Assembly (NCBI RefSeq): GCF_019679435.2
Contig: NZ_CP139781.1
Coordinates: 5,886,001 to 5,950,000 of the forward strand
Origin: Actomonas aquatica
GTDB taxonomy: Bacteria > Verrucomicrobiota > Verrucomicrobiia > Opitutales > Opitutaceae
DNA length: 64,000 nucleotides
Direction: 5' to 3'
This document shows positions 26,211 through 34,326 of the stretch, piece by piece. A model generated the notes under the pieces. It saw only the letters and a list, made by a program, of their open reading frames with translations, had not been told where the DNA came from and made no database searches. Every line of letters begins with the position of its first letter. The stretch's first letter is position 1. A program made the position numbers and the translations under genes.

Positions 26211-28545
26211 TCCGCTCGTTCGGATCGCTCGATTTATCGTCTTATTGGCTTTGGTCTCGTGGAGTGGCTCGTCCGCTCTGGCGCAGGCTTTCGGTGGAGG
26301 CAGTCCCCAGACCATCGAGGATATCATCATCCGCTTCCAAGGCGCCACCAATGTGAGCGAACAGATTGTTCGCGCCAACATGCAGCTGCGCGAAGGCGAC
26401 CCCCTCAACGAGGTGCTGATCGACCGCGACATCCGCTCGCTGTATCGCACGTCGCTCTTCGAGTTCATCGAGGTCAAGCGCGAGACCCTGCCGTCCGGCG
26501 GTGTGAATCTGGTCTTCGAGCTCACCCCGCGCTATCGCGTGCTGGCGATCATCTTCGACGGCAATGATCGCGTGCGCGACAAGCGTCTCGAGAAGGAGAT
26601 CAAGTCCCGCGCCAATCTCGTGCTCGACGAACGTCAGGTGAAGGAGGACACCGAGAAGATTCGCGAGTATTACCAGAAGATCGGTTTCAACCGCGTCTCC
26701 ATTTACTACGAGATCGACCGTGATCGCTCCACCGGTTTCGGCACGGTCACCTTCAAGATCCGTGAAGGCGACAAGGTGAAAATCGCGGGCGTGAAATTCA
26801 CCGGCAACGACAACATCAAGGCCCGCAAGCTCCGTAAGGAAATGGAGACCAAGAAGTGGTGGATGTGGTCTTGGCTACTCGGCACTGGCCGCTTCAAGGA
26901 CGAAGTGTTTGAGGATGACCTCGAAACCCTGCGCGATTTCTACCGCGAAGAGGGTTACCTCGACGTTTCCATCCCGCCGGAACAGATCATCTACGACTAC
27001 CCGTCGCCGGAGCGTCTCGTCATCACCATCAACGTGAACGAAGGCCGCCAATATCGTATCGGTGACGTCAAAGTTTCCGGTGCCACCATGGTGCCGGGCG
27101 AACTCATCCGCATGGGTCTCAAGAATAAGAAGGGCGATGTTTTCGTGCCTTCGAAGCTCGATGAGGATGCTTCCGAGATCGAGAAGTTCTACGGCCGCGG
27201 CGGCCACCTCGATGCCCGTGTGACCTTGCTGCGTATCCCGAATCTGCAGACCGGCGATATTGACCTCGAATACATCATCGATGAGGGCGACCCCTACGAC
27301 GTCGAATCCGTGCGTATCGAGGGCAACACCAAGACCAAGAGCATCGTGATTCTGCGCGAGTTGGTGCTCGGACCGGGTGAACTCTTCGACACCTCCCGCA
27401 TGGAGATTTCCAAGCTGCGTTTGGATAATACCCGTTTCTTTGAGGACGTGAACCTCACGCCGGAATCCACCAATATTCCGGGCCGCCGTAACATGAAGGT
27501 CGCTGTCCGTGAGGGCCGCACCGGTAACCTCACCTTCGGCGCCGGCTTCAGCTCGCTTGAGCGTGCGGTGATTTTTGCGGAGCTCACGCAGTCCAACTTC
27601 GACGTTTTCAACCGCCGCTCCTTCTTCCAGGGCGACGGCCAGAAGTTCCGTCTGCGCATGCAGCTGGGTGATCAGTCCAGTGAAGTGGTGCTCTCCTTCG
27701 AGGAGCCGTGGCTCTTCGAGCGTCAGCTCGCCACGGGTTTCACGCTGTTCCGCACGACTTCCGACTTCAATTCCGCCATCTACAGCGAAATCCGCACCGG
27801 TGGTGAGATCTACATGCGCAAGCGCCTGTTCGAGCTCGTGAACGGCCAGCTGTCCTACTCCTACCAAGTCGTGGAAATCGATGACATCTCGCCCAACGCG
27901 CCGGCCGTTATCCAGGCGCTCGCCGGGCAGCAGTCCATTTCCAAGATCGGCTTCACGCTGGAGCGCGACACGCGTAACAAGATCATCAACACCACTTCGG
28001 GTAATCGCGTTGAACTGCGCATGGACCTGGCGGGTGGCTTGGTCGGCGGTGACGCGGATTACTACCGCCTCGAATTCCGTGGGTCCCAGTTCTACCCGCT
28101 CTTCGAATTCCAGGAGCAGGTGCTGGCCGTCATTCTCCGTGGTGGTATCGTCGACTCCTACGGAGACACTGACCGGGTGCCGTTCTACGAACGTTTCTTC
28201 CTGGGCGGTCCCTACACCCTGCGCGGTTTTGAATATCGCGAGGTGGGTCCCAAAGACTCGATCACCAACGAGCCGACCGGTGGTAACACCTACGGTATGC
28301 TCACGCTCGAATACACCATCGACGTCGTATCGCCGGTGCGTTTCGCGGTCTTCTACGACGCCGGTTTCGTCAATGAAGATGCCTGGGACTTCAATCCCTC
28401 CGGCTACAACGACAACTTTGGTGTCGGTCTCGGACTCTTCGTGGCCGGTGCTCCGCTGCGCCTCGACTTCGGTATTCCGCTCACCGCCGACGACGTGAAC
28501 GACAAGGGAAATCAGTTCAATTTTTCCTTCGGCACCCGTTTCTAA
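26191..28545 (+). CDS. bamA: Outer membrane protein assembly factor BamA
   Basis: This 784-residue beta-barrel assembly protein uses a TTG start overlapping dnaB by 20 bases. The start is chosen because a clear signal peptide follows (basic start, FIVLLALVSWSGSSALAQA). Five POTRA repeats run from about residue 35 to 430, including EGDKVKIAGVKFTGNDNIKARKLRK. The barrel ends with the typical pattern FSFGTRF, with Phe as last residue. The conserved VRGY-type motif is LRGFEYREVGP near residue 680. Followed by skp and lpxD, it forms the usual envelope-assembly cluster. Confidence 0.95.
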   Translation: MKTTLRNPLVRIARFIVLLALVSWSGSSALAQAFGGGSPQTIEDIIIRFQGATNVSEQIVRANMQLREGDPLNEVLIDRDIRSLYRTSLFEFIEVKRETLPSGGVNLVFELTPRYRVLAIIFDGNDRVRDKRLEKEIKSRANLVLDERQVKEDTEKIREYYQKIGFNRVSIYYEIDRDRSTGFGTVTFKIREGDKVKIAGVKFTGNDNIKARKLRKEMETKKWWMWSWLLGTGRFKDEVFEDDLETLRDFYREEGYLDVSIPPEQIIYDYPSPERLVITINVNEGRQYRIGDVKVSGATMVPGELIRMGLKNKKGDVFVPSKLDEDASEIEKFYGRGGHLDARVTLLRIPNLQTGDIDLEYIIDEGDPYDVESVRIEGNTKTKSIVILRELVLGPGELFDTSRMEISKLRLDNTRFFEDVNLTPESTNIPGRRNMKVAVREGRTGNLTFGAGFSSLERAVIFAELTQSNFDVFNRRSFFQGDGQKFRLRMQLGDQSSEVVLSFEEPWLFERQLATGFTLFRTTSDFNSAIYSEIRTGGEIYMRKRLFELVNGQLSYSYQVVEIDDISPNAPAVIQALAGQQSISKIGFTLERDTRNKIINTTSGNRVELRMDLAGGLVGGDADYYRLEFRGSQFYPLFEFQEQVLAVILRGGIVDSYGDTDRVPFYERFFLGGPYTLRGFEYREVGPKDSITNEPTGGNTYGMLTLEYTIDVVSPVRFAVFYDAGFVNEDAWDFNPSGYNDNFGVGLGLFVAGAPLRLDFGIPLTADDVNDKGNQFNFSFGTRF

Positions 28546-28572
28546 TTTGCTAGTCCAACTCTTTTCAAACTC

Positions 28573-29217
28573 ATGAAGAACCACCTCAAATCCCTCTTTG
28601 CAGTTCTGGCTTTTGCCGCTGTCGCCGCTACCGGCTTCGCCCAAGCCCCTAAAATCGCGATCGTCGACATGGCTTACCTGTTCGACAATCACTACCGCAC
28701 TGTCGAACAAAACGCGGTGTTCAAGGGTGAGCAGGAGCGCGTGAAGGCTGAGATCGACCGTCTCAATGGCGAAGGCCTCGCCCTCCAGCAGGAAGCGCAG
28801 AGCATTGCCGAGCAACTCAACAACCCGGTTCTCTCCGACGACGCCAAGGCCAAGATCGAGGACGAAGCCCGCGCCAAGGTCGGCGAACTGCAGCGCAAGC
28901 AGAACGAGATGAACCAGCTGGTGAACAACAGCACCGAGTCTCTCCGTAAGCGCGTGATGAACTTCCGCAGCCTCCTCCTCGAAGAGATCTCCAAGGTCGC
29001 CGTCGAAGTCGCCAAGCGCCAGGGTGCGACCCTGCTGCTCGACAAGTCCGGCCCGTCTGTCCTCGGCATGCCGTCCGTGCTTTACAATGATGACTCCCTC
29101 GAGATCACCGAGGCCGTTCTCGCCGAGATCAACAAGGACAAGCCGGCTGATTCTGCTGTGACCTCCGACGCGAACAGCGGAGAGACGCCGACGGTCAGCT
29201 TCCCCGGCGCCAACTAA
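28573..29217 (+). CDS. OmpH/Skp family periplasmic chaperone
   Basis: This 214-residue protein has a signal peptide (MKNHLKSLFAVLAFAAVAATGFAQA) and then PKIAIVDMAYLFDNHYRTVEQ. A long coiled coil follows (about residues 50-140) with many Glu, Lys and Gln. That is the jellyfish-shaped Skp fold, which holds unfolded outer-membrane proteins for BamA. It follows bamA by 27 bases and ends at a strong terminator. Confidence 0.9.
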   Translation: MKNHLKSLFAVLAFAAVAATGFAQAPKIAIVDMAYLFDNHYRTVEQNAVFKGEQERVKAEIDRLNGEGLALQQEAQSIAEQLNNPVLSDDAKAKIEDEARAKVGELQRKQNEMNQLVNNSTESLRKRVMNFRSLLLEEISKVAVEVAKRQGATLLLDKSGPSVLGMPSVLYNDDSLEITEAVLAEINKDKPADSAVTSDANSGETPTVSFPGAN

Positions 29218-29248
29218 GTCGCCCGTTTAAGTCCGATTCCTTTCTCGA

Positions 29249-29276
29249 AGCCCCGCCACCACGGCGGGGCTTTTTG
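29249..29276 (+). terminator. Rho-independent terminator after skp
   Basis: A 9-bp stem AGCCCCGCC/GGCGGGGCT with a 5-base loop is followed by TTTTTGTT. Confidence 0.92.
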
Positions 29277-29357
29277 TTACCCGGATGGCCGGACAGGGGA
29301 ACGCACTCCGTGCGACATGCGAATTGCCTAAGTGGTCGGGGGTGGCACGTTTGGGCC

Positions 29358-30410
29358 ATGAAGCACTCCTTCGATCTGGCCCAACTCGAAGAAATCGTCT
29401 CTCCCGAGCAGGTGAGAGGATCCACGACGCGCACCATTCATGGCATCGCCGCGCTCAAGGAAGCCGAGGCCGGCGACCTCAGTTTTCTCGGTAACGCCAA
29501 ATACAAGGTCGACGTGCCTGCGACGCAGGCCTCGCTCGTGCTCCTGCCGCTCGACTATGAGGGGGAACCGGGGGACGATCAGTGCTTTTTCCTGGTTAAA
29601 AACCCGTCGGTGGCGCTGGCCACGATTTGTAGTCGGATCGAGCAGCGGCTGTGGCCGACGCCGCACGCTGGTATCCACGCCAGCGCAGTGGTCTCCAAGG
29701 ACGCCGAGGTGCACGACAGCGCGACGGTGGGCCCGCTCTGCGTGATCGAGGCCGGGGCCAAAATCGGCCCGGGCACGCATCTTCAAGCACACGTGTTTGT
29801 CGGCCGTGGCGCCAAGATCGGCGCCGACTGTTGGCTGAGTCCGAGCTCGCAGGTGACATCGAGCTGCATCCTCGGCGATCGCGTGCGGCTGCACGGCGGC
29901 GTGATCGTGGGCTCCGACGGCTTTGGTTATGAACTCGTCGAGGGCCGCCACGCCAAGGTGCCGCAGGTCGGCTCCGTGGAAGTGGGGGACGACGTGGAAA
30001 TCGGCGCCAATTCCACCATCGATCGAGCTCGCTTCAGTCGCACGGTCATCGGTCGCGGCACCAAGATCGATAACCTCGTGCAGATCGGCCACAACGTGGT
30101 CGTCGGTCAGCATTGCATCCTCTGCGCTCAGGTCGGCATCTCCGGCAGCACCACGCTCGAAGACTACGTGGTGTTGGGCGGGCAGGTGGGCGTCGGCGGT
30201 CACATCACCTTGGCCAAGGGCACCCAAGCCGGTGGTCAGACCGGCATCACCGCCAACACCGAGCCCGGGGTGACGCTGAATGGCACGCCAGCGATGCCAT
30301 TCCACCTTGAGCGGCGGCTGGTGGTGTTGAACCGCAAGCTGCCGGACCTCTTCAAACGGGTGGGGCAGCTGGAGACCCTCATTGAGGCTATAAAAAAGAC
30401 TTCCGCCTGA
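29358..30410 (+). CDS. lpxD: UDP-3-O-(3-hydroxyacyl)glucosamine N-acyltransferase LpxD
   Basis: This 350-residue lipid A pathway acyltransferase starts at ATG 29358 (MKHSFDLAQLEEIVSPEQV). The uridine-binding N-terminal domain ends with ISSLTFL-like GDLSFLGNAKYK. The left-handed beta-helix hexapeptides follow, including VKIGADCWLSPSSQV-type turns, IGHNVVVGQHCILCAQVGISGSTTLEDYVVLGGQVGV (with the catalytic His) and TGITANTEPGVTLNGTPA. It shows that the organism makes lipid A, in line with bamA and skp. Confidence 0.94.
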   Translation: MKHSFDLAQLEEIVSPEQVRGSTTRTIHGIAALKEAEAGDLSFLGNAKYKVDVPATQASLVLLPLDYEGEPGDDQCFFLVKNPSVALATICSRIEQRLWPTPHAGIHASAVVSKDAEVHDSATVGPLCVIEAGAKIGPGTHLQAHVFVGRGAKIGADCWLSPSSQVTSSCILGDRVRLHGGVIVGSDGFGYELVEGRHAKVPQVGSVEVGDDVEIGANSTIDRARFSRTVIGRGTKIDNLVQIGHNVVVGQHCILCAQVGISGSTTLEDYVVLGGQVGVGGHITLAKGTQAGGQTGITANTEPGVTLNGTPAMPFHLERRLVVLNRKLPDLFKRVGQLETLIEAIKKTSA

Positions 30411-30437
30411 TGCCTTGGTCGGCAGGATGGCCGTCTG

Positions 30438-31391
30438 ATGAGCGCCCCCGGACTGAAAGTCTTCACTGGTAACTCCAACCGGCCGTTGGCCGAGCAAATC
30501 TGTGCCTCGATCGGCGTCCCGCTGGGCGAGGCGACGGTGACGAGCTTCCCGGACGGTGAGTCGTTCGTGAAGATCAACGAGAACATTCGCGGTCAGGACG
30601 TGTTCATCGTCCAGTCCACCTGCACGCCGACCAACCATCACTTGATGGAGTTGCTCATCATGATCGATGCGGCGCGCCGCGCGTCCGCGCATCGCATCAC
30701 GACGGTGATCCCGTTCTACGGCTACGCCCGTCAGGACCGTAAGGATCAGCCGCGCGTGCCCATTACGGCGAAGTTGGTGGCCAACCTCATCGTGGCCGCC
30801 GGCGCCAACCGCATTCTCACCATGGATCTGCACTCCCAGCAGATTCAGGGCTTCTTCGACATCCCGGTGGATCATCTCTTCGCCTCGCCGGTGTTCTTCG
30901 ATCACGTCGAACGCATCAAGATGCGCAGCGACAACATGGTCGTGGTTTCGCCGGACGTCGGCGGCATGAAGATGGCCGCCGCCTACGCGGGACTCATGGG
31001 ATCCCAACTCGGCATGGTCTGGAAGAAGCGCACCAGCGCCACGACCGTCGAATCGGTTAACATCGTGGGCGACGTTAAAGGTCGCGACGTCCTGCTCGTC
31101 GACGACATTACCGAAACCGCCGGCACACTCATGAACGCCGCCAAACTCATGCGCGAGCATGGCGCGTTGAGCGTGCGCGCAGCAGTGAGCCACTCACTCC
31201 TCAGCCCGATGGCTTACGACCGCCTCAAGCTCGGTCACATCGACGAGTTGATCACCACCAACTCCATCCCGGTGGAGCCGCGTGGTCTGCCCATCACCGT
31301 CCTGAGCGTCGCCGAGCTTTTGGGTGAAGCCATCCTGCGCATCCACAACAACGAGAGCGTCACCGGCCTGTTTAAGGTCAAAGGGTTCTAG
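30438..31391 (+). CDS. prs: Ribose-phosphate pyrophosphokinase
   Basis: This 317-residue PRPP synthase is of class I length. The motifs KVFTGNSNRPLAEQI, the FPDGESFVKINENIRGQDVFIVQ strand, DLHSQQIQGFFDIPVDHLFASP (the metal/PRPP region), VVVSPDVGGMKMA and the PRPP loop DVLLVDDITETAGT are all present. It supplies PRPP for nucleotides, including the pyrE reaction encoded next to it on the other strand. It starts 27 bases after lpxD. Confidence 0.95.
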   Translation: MSAPGLKVFTGNSNRPLAEQICASIGVPLGEATVTSFPDGESFVKINENIRGQDVFIVQSTCTPTNHHLMELLIMIDAARRASAHRITTVIPFYGYARQDRKDQPRVPITAKLVANLIVAAGANRILTMDLHSQQIQGFFDIPVDHLFASPVFFDHVERIKMRSDNMVVVSPDVGGMKMAAAYAGLMGSQLGMVWKKRTSATTVESVNIVGDVKGRDVLLVDDITETAGTLMNAAKLMREHGALSVRAAVSHSLLSPMAYDRLKLGHIDELITTNSIPVEPRGLPITVLSVAELLGEAILRIHNNESVTGLFKVKGF

Positions 31392-31483
31392 CCCCGCTTG
31401 TGCGGGGAAATCCTAAACTCTGAAATCCTAAATCCCAAACCGGGAAGCGGGACTCAGGGGCGAATTTCTCTGCCTCCGCGCGC

Positions 31484-32053
31484 TCAGCTCCCGGGCTTTT
31501 CGGCCGGGATTGCGGCCAATTCCGGCGGCAGAGCGTCGGGCTGGTAGGTGGGAAAACTCAGCTCCAGCAGCGATACACACGGCACCTCAAAGGAGGTCTG
31601 TCCCGCGCTGCGATCGACCAGGACCGCCACGCCCACCGGCGTGCCGCCGTGGGCTTTCACCTGTTCGATGGCTTCGTTGACGCGACCACCGCGCGTGATC
31701 ACGTCCTCGACGACCAGCACCTTTTCGCCCGGGGCGAAGGTGAAGCCACGACGGATGGCGAGCTTGTCGTCCACCTTCTCGGCGAAGAGGTAACGTTTGC
31801 CGGTCTGGCGAGCGACTTCCTGACCGATGACCAAGCCGCCCATGGCGGGGGCAAGCACGGTGGAAAATTCGAAGTCAACCAGCTTCGGCACCAGGAGTTC
31901 GGTGAGTCGGGAGACCGCCGCCATGTCCTCGCAAACCCGGGCGCACTGGAAGAAGTGACCACTGCGCAAACCGGAGCGCAAAATGAAGTGGCCGCGGAGC
32001 AGCGCCTTGGTGCGGGTGAAGATATCGAGGACTTCCTGCTGGGTGTCGGACAT
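31484..32053 (-). CDS. pyrE: Orotate phosphoribosyltransferase
   Basis: This 189-residue enzyme joins orotate and PRPP to OMP. The start is Met at 32053 (MSDTQQEVLDIFTRTKALLRGHFILRSGLRSGHF). VLAPAMGGLVIGQEVARQTGKRYLFAEK and the PRPP-binding VLVVEDVITRGGRVNEAI are the family motifs. The gene is convergent with prs and divergent from the metallo-beta-lactamase-fold gene. Confidence 0.93.
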   Translation of the reverse strand: MSDTQQEVLDIFTRTKALLRGHFILRSGLRSGHFFQCARVCEDMAAVSRLTELLVPKLVDFEFSTVLAPAMGGLVIGQEVARQTGKRYLFAEKVDDKLAIRRGFTFAPGEKVLVVEDVITRGGRVNEAIEQVKAHGGTPVGVAVLVDRSAGQTSFEVPCVSLLELSFPTYQPDALPPELAAIPAEKPGS

Positions 32054-32128
32054 GGCGCCAAGGTGAGTGGCGGTGCGGAACACGCCAAAACATTTTTGCG
32101 CTGGGAATAAGAGTCGCTACGGTGCGGC

Positions 32129-32980
32129 ATGGTTATCGAACGCGCACCATTGGAAGACGAGTTGGGCGATGTGCTCGACAAGGCCATTGATCGCAGCGGG
32201 ATGACCGACGCCGAGGTGGCGGAGCAGGCCGAAATTACGCTCGATCGCCTGCGCAACGCCATCGACTACACGGAGCGTTTGGCACCGGCCGAAATCAGTC
32301 GCCTGGCCGCCGTGCTGGGGCTGAGCGAGGTGGGCAGTCAGGCGGTGTCGAGTGAGGCTTATCCGCTCCCCGAGATTTCGGGTCTGCCGTTTTGCCTCTA
32401 TCCGCTGCGCATGCCGCACGGCATCGGCGTGGCCAACGCCTATCTGATCGCGGATTGTTGTGCGGATTGGGGCGTGCTTTTCGATACCGGCACGGGCGCG
32501 GATGGACTGTGGCGATCCTGGCCGCAGAAAATCAAACGGGTCGCGGCGGTGTTTTTGACGCATTACGAAACCGAACACTGCGGTGGACTCGCAGCCGTGC
32601 GGGAGCGCTTTCGGGATGTGCCGGTGTTTGGACCAGCCGCGGACGGACGACCGGCCGGAGTGATCGCCCTGGAAGACGGCGCAGTGGTGCGGGAGCAGAG
32701 TCTGGCGGTGGAAGTGTGGTCGACGCCCGGTCACGCGGAAGGGCATCACTGTTATGCGGTTAAAGTGCCCGGCGCCCCGCATGGTCGGCCGCTCTTGGTG
32801 AGTGGGGATCTGATCTTTGCCGGCTCGGTGGGCGGCGCGTTCTTTTGTGCGAAACGACTGAATTCCAGTCTGGAAGGTGTGTTGGCGCGCTGTGCACCGG
32901 AGACGGTGGTGGCGCCCGGTCACGGACCGCTTACGACCATTGCCAACGAGCGGCGCTTCAACCCTTTCTTGGCGGAGTAG
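32129..32980 (+). CDS. MBL-fold protein with N-terminal HTH-like domain and altered metal site
   Basis: This 283-residue protein combines a helical N-terminus of about 70 residues (DVLDKAIDRSGMTDAEVAEQAEITLDRLRNAIDY, resembling an XRE-type helix-turn-helix) with a metallo-beta-lactamase fold. The metal motif is HYETEH at 145-150 instead of HxHxDH, so the second His and the Asp are both Glu. Later ligands look intact: His202 in TPGHAEGHH, Asp227 in SGDLIFAG, His265 in APGHGPL. The family includes glyoxalase II-type hydrolases, but the substrate here cannot be assigned. It has no obvious operon partner. Confidence 0.75.
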   Translation: MVIERAPLEDELGDVLDKAIDRSGMTDAEVAEQAEITLDRLRNAIDYTERLAPAEISRLAAVLGLSEVGSQAVSSEAYPLPEISGLPFCLYPLRMPHGIGVANAYLIADCCADWGVLFDTGTGADGLWRSWPQKIKRVAAVFLTHYETEHCGGLAAVRERFRDVPVFGPAADGRPAGVIALEDGAVVREQSLAVEVWSTPGHAEGHHCYAVKVPGAPHGRPLLVSGDLIFAGSVGGAFFCAKRLNSSLEGVLARCAPETVVAPGHGPLTTIANERRFNPFLAE

Positions 32981-33081
32981 GGCGGAGTAAAACAGACCAA
33001 TAATTTTGGTTGCAGAGCGCATCGGTGAGCCTTTCGCTCTGCCCTCCTCACGGGTGACACGTCTCTCGGAGGATACACCGT

Positions 33082-33158
33082 CGGGGTGTAGCTTAGCCTG
33101 GTAGAGCGCTACGTTCGGGACGTAGAGGCCGGAGGTTCGAATCCTCTCACCCCGACCA
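33082..33158 (+). tRNA. tRNA-Pro (anticodon CGG)
   Basis: This is a 77-nt gene with acceptor CGGGGTG/CACCCCG, D arm AGCTTAGCCTGGTAGAGCG-like, anticodon stem CTACG/CGTAG with loop TTCGGGA (CGG), T arm GGAGGTTCGAATCCTCT with the TTCGAAT loop, and an encoded CCA. Confidence 0.96.
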
Positions 33159-33176
33159 TTTTCCTCAGAGCGAAGA
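33140..33176 (+). repeat. tRNA-Pro 3' end with downstream bases, copy 1
   Basis: This 37-bp segment contains the last 19 bases of tRNA-Pro and 18 bases of downstream DNA. It is repeated at 33333-33368 with a single-base length difference. Confidence 0.9.
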
Positions 33177-33240
33177 AAGCATCGAATCGTCCAAAAGCGT
33201 GAAAAGCACGAGGGACGAACGCCTTGAGAGGGTTTGAACC

Positions 33241-33330
33241 GAGAGAGGTTCGACGGAGTCACGCGGAGCGTGACGGAGAAGGGGCTCGGCGCGAAGCGTC
33301 GAGAGTCCGCAGGACTTCTGCGAAGCAGAA
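33241..33330 (+). repeat. Cluster of small hairpins with GNA-type loops
   Basis: A run of short perfect palindromes lies between the two tRNA-Pro 3' ends: GTCACGC-GGA-GCGTGAC at 33258-33274, a hairpin around CGGCGCGAAGCGTCG, GTCC-GCA-GGAC, and TTCTGC-GAA-GCAGAA at 33316-33330. Confidence 0.8.
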
Positions 33331-33332
33331 CC

Positions 33333-33368
33333 AATCCTCTCACCCCGACCATTTTCTCAGAGCGAAGA
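33333..33368 (+). repeat. Duplicated tRNA-Pro 3' end, copy 2
   Basis: These 36 bases match 33140-33176 except for one missing base. The 5' part of the tRNA is absent, so this is a remnant. Confidence 0.9.
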
Positions 33369-33426
33369 GGGGCATTACGGGCCTGCCTCGGGATGATTTG
33401 ATATGACGTGGCGGCGGGGCAGGGGG

Positions 33427-33545
33427 AGCGGCCGAGACGGCCGCTGCTACAAACCAAGGCGGGGGGGCCGCGAGGGTCTGGCAAGCCAGACCGCTACAAG
33501 GAGGGAGGTGTAGGGGCTTTGCTTGCAAAGCCCGCGGCCTACGTT
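33427..33545. repeat. Three tandem REP-like hairpins, each followed by CTAC
   Basis: Hairpin 1 at 33427-33445 (AGCGGCCG-AGA-CGGCCGCT) is followed by GCTACAA. Hairpin 2 at 33475-33492 (GGTCTGGC-AA-GCCAGACC) is followed by GCTACAA. Hairpin 3 at 33514-33533 (GGGCTTTGC-TT-GCAAAGCCC) is followed by GCGGCCTACGTTG. No gene is visible in this gap. Confidence 0.75.
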
Positions 33546-33568
33546 GCGGTGGAAGGGGCCGCGAGTTG

Positions 33569-34186
33569 TTACCGACGTAGGGCCAGTTGGCGGCCGGGGC
33601 CGTGGACGCCTTCGATGAGGATGCCTTCGACGTCGGCGGTCTTGGACGGGCCGGTCACAAAGATGAGGTTCGGGTCTTCGGGCAGGGCGTTGATAGCGGC
33701 GAGGATGTCGGGGTGGATCTGGGCGTCGCGCACGACCGCGATATGGGCCCACGGCGTGAGGGCGCCCAGACGCGATGAGGTCGTGTTGTCCCCGAGGATG
33801 AGCGTGCCGGTTTCGGCGATGGCACCGGCGACGGCCGTGATGCCAAAAGCGTAGTCGTCGACGCGCGTGCGATCGAAGTCGGTTTCCACGGTGAAGCTTT
33901 CGTCGAAGGCGGATTGCAGTTCGGGCCACAAGGCCGGGTCGCAGTAACCGTGCAGCCAGCCGTTTTCGCGCAGCAGGTTCACGAGGGTGGCGAGGTCGTC
34001 CACCGGCTCGCCGTTGACGGATTTGAGCCGTTCGGAAAATAGCGCCCAAAGATCCGTGGAGGGCGGGATGGCGGTCTCGCGCACGTGCACGAGTTCGCGG
34101 TCCCAGTCGGGCAGCGGAGCACGTTCAGGCAGCGGAGCGAGCGCGTCATTGACGCGTTTGAGAATCTGGTCGCGGGCAGAGCTCAT
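33569..34186 (-). CDS. lutC: Lactate utilisation protein LutC (LUD domain)
   Basis: This 205-residue protein is of the LutC/YkgG family. The LUD motif GAIAETGTLILGDNTTSSRLGALTPWAHIAVV is followed by the FVTGPSKTADVEGILIEGVHGPGRQL end. With LutA and LutB it forms the iron-sulfur L-lactate dehydrogenase complex that oxidises lactate to pyruvate. It is the last gene after lutA and lutB; between lutB and lutC lies an inverted-repeat element (34208-34320). Confidence 0.92.
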   Translation of the reverse strand: MSSARDQILKRVNDALAPLPERAPLPDWDRELVHVRETAIPPSTDLWALFSERLKSVNGEPVDDLATLVNLLRENGWLHGYCDPALWPELQSAFDESFTVETDFDRTRVDDYAFGITAVAGAIAETGTLILGDNTTSSRLGALTPWAHIAVVRDAQIHPDILAAINALPEDPNLIFVTGPSKTADVEGILIEGVHGPGRQLALRR

Positions 34187-34207
34187 GAAGAAAATGGGGA
34201 ATGGGTT

Positions 34208-34320
34208 TTAACCACGAATGGACACGAAGGGCTCCACTACTGTTTCGCCTCTAAAAGATAGGCAAAATGAGGACAGTGCGTAGGCGGTGGCCGAAGCCAT
34301 TCGTGTCCATTCGTGGTTAA
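34208..34320. repeat. Inverted-repeat element between lutB and lutC (ACCACGAATG family)
   Basis: The ends are perfect 21-bp inverted repeats starting TTAACCACGAATGGACACG. The internal part contains GGGCTCCACTAC and GTGCGTAGGCGGTGGCCGAAGC. A second copy with the same internal words is at 41811-41915. Confidence 0.85.
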
Positions 34321-34326
34321 ACAATA

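Noticed and set aside
33159..33568. Possible CRISPR array in the repeat-rich DNA after tRNA-Pro
   Set aside because: The repeats are hairpins of different sequence and uneven spacing, with no constant repeat and spacer units and no cas genes.
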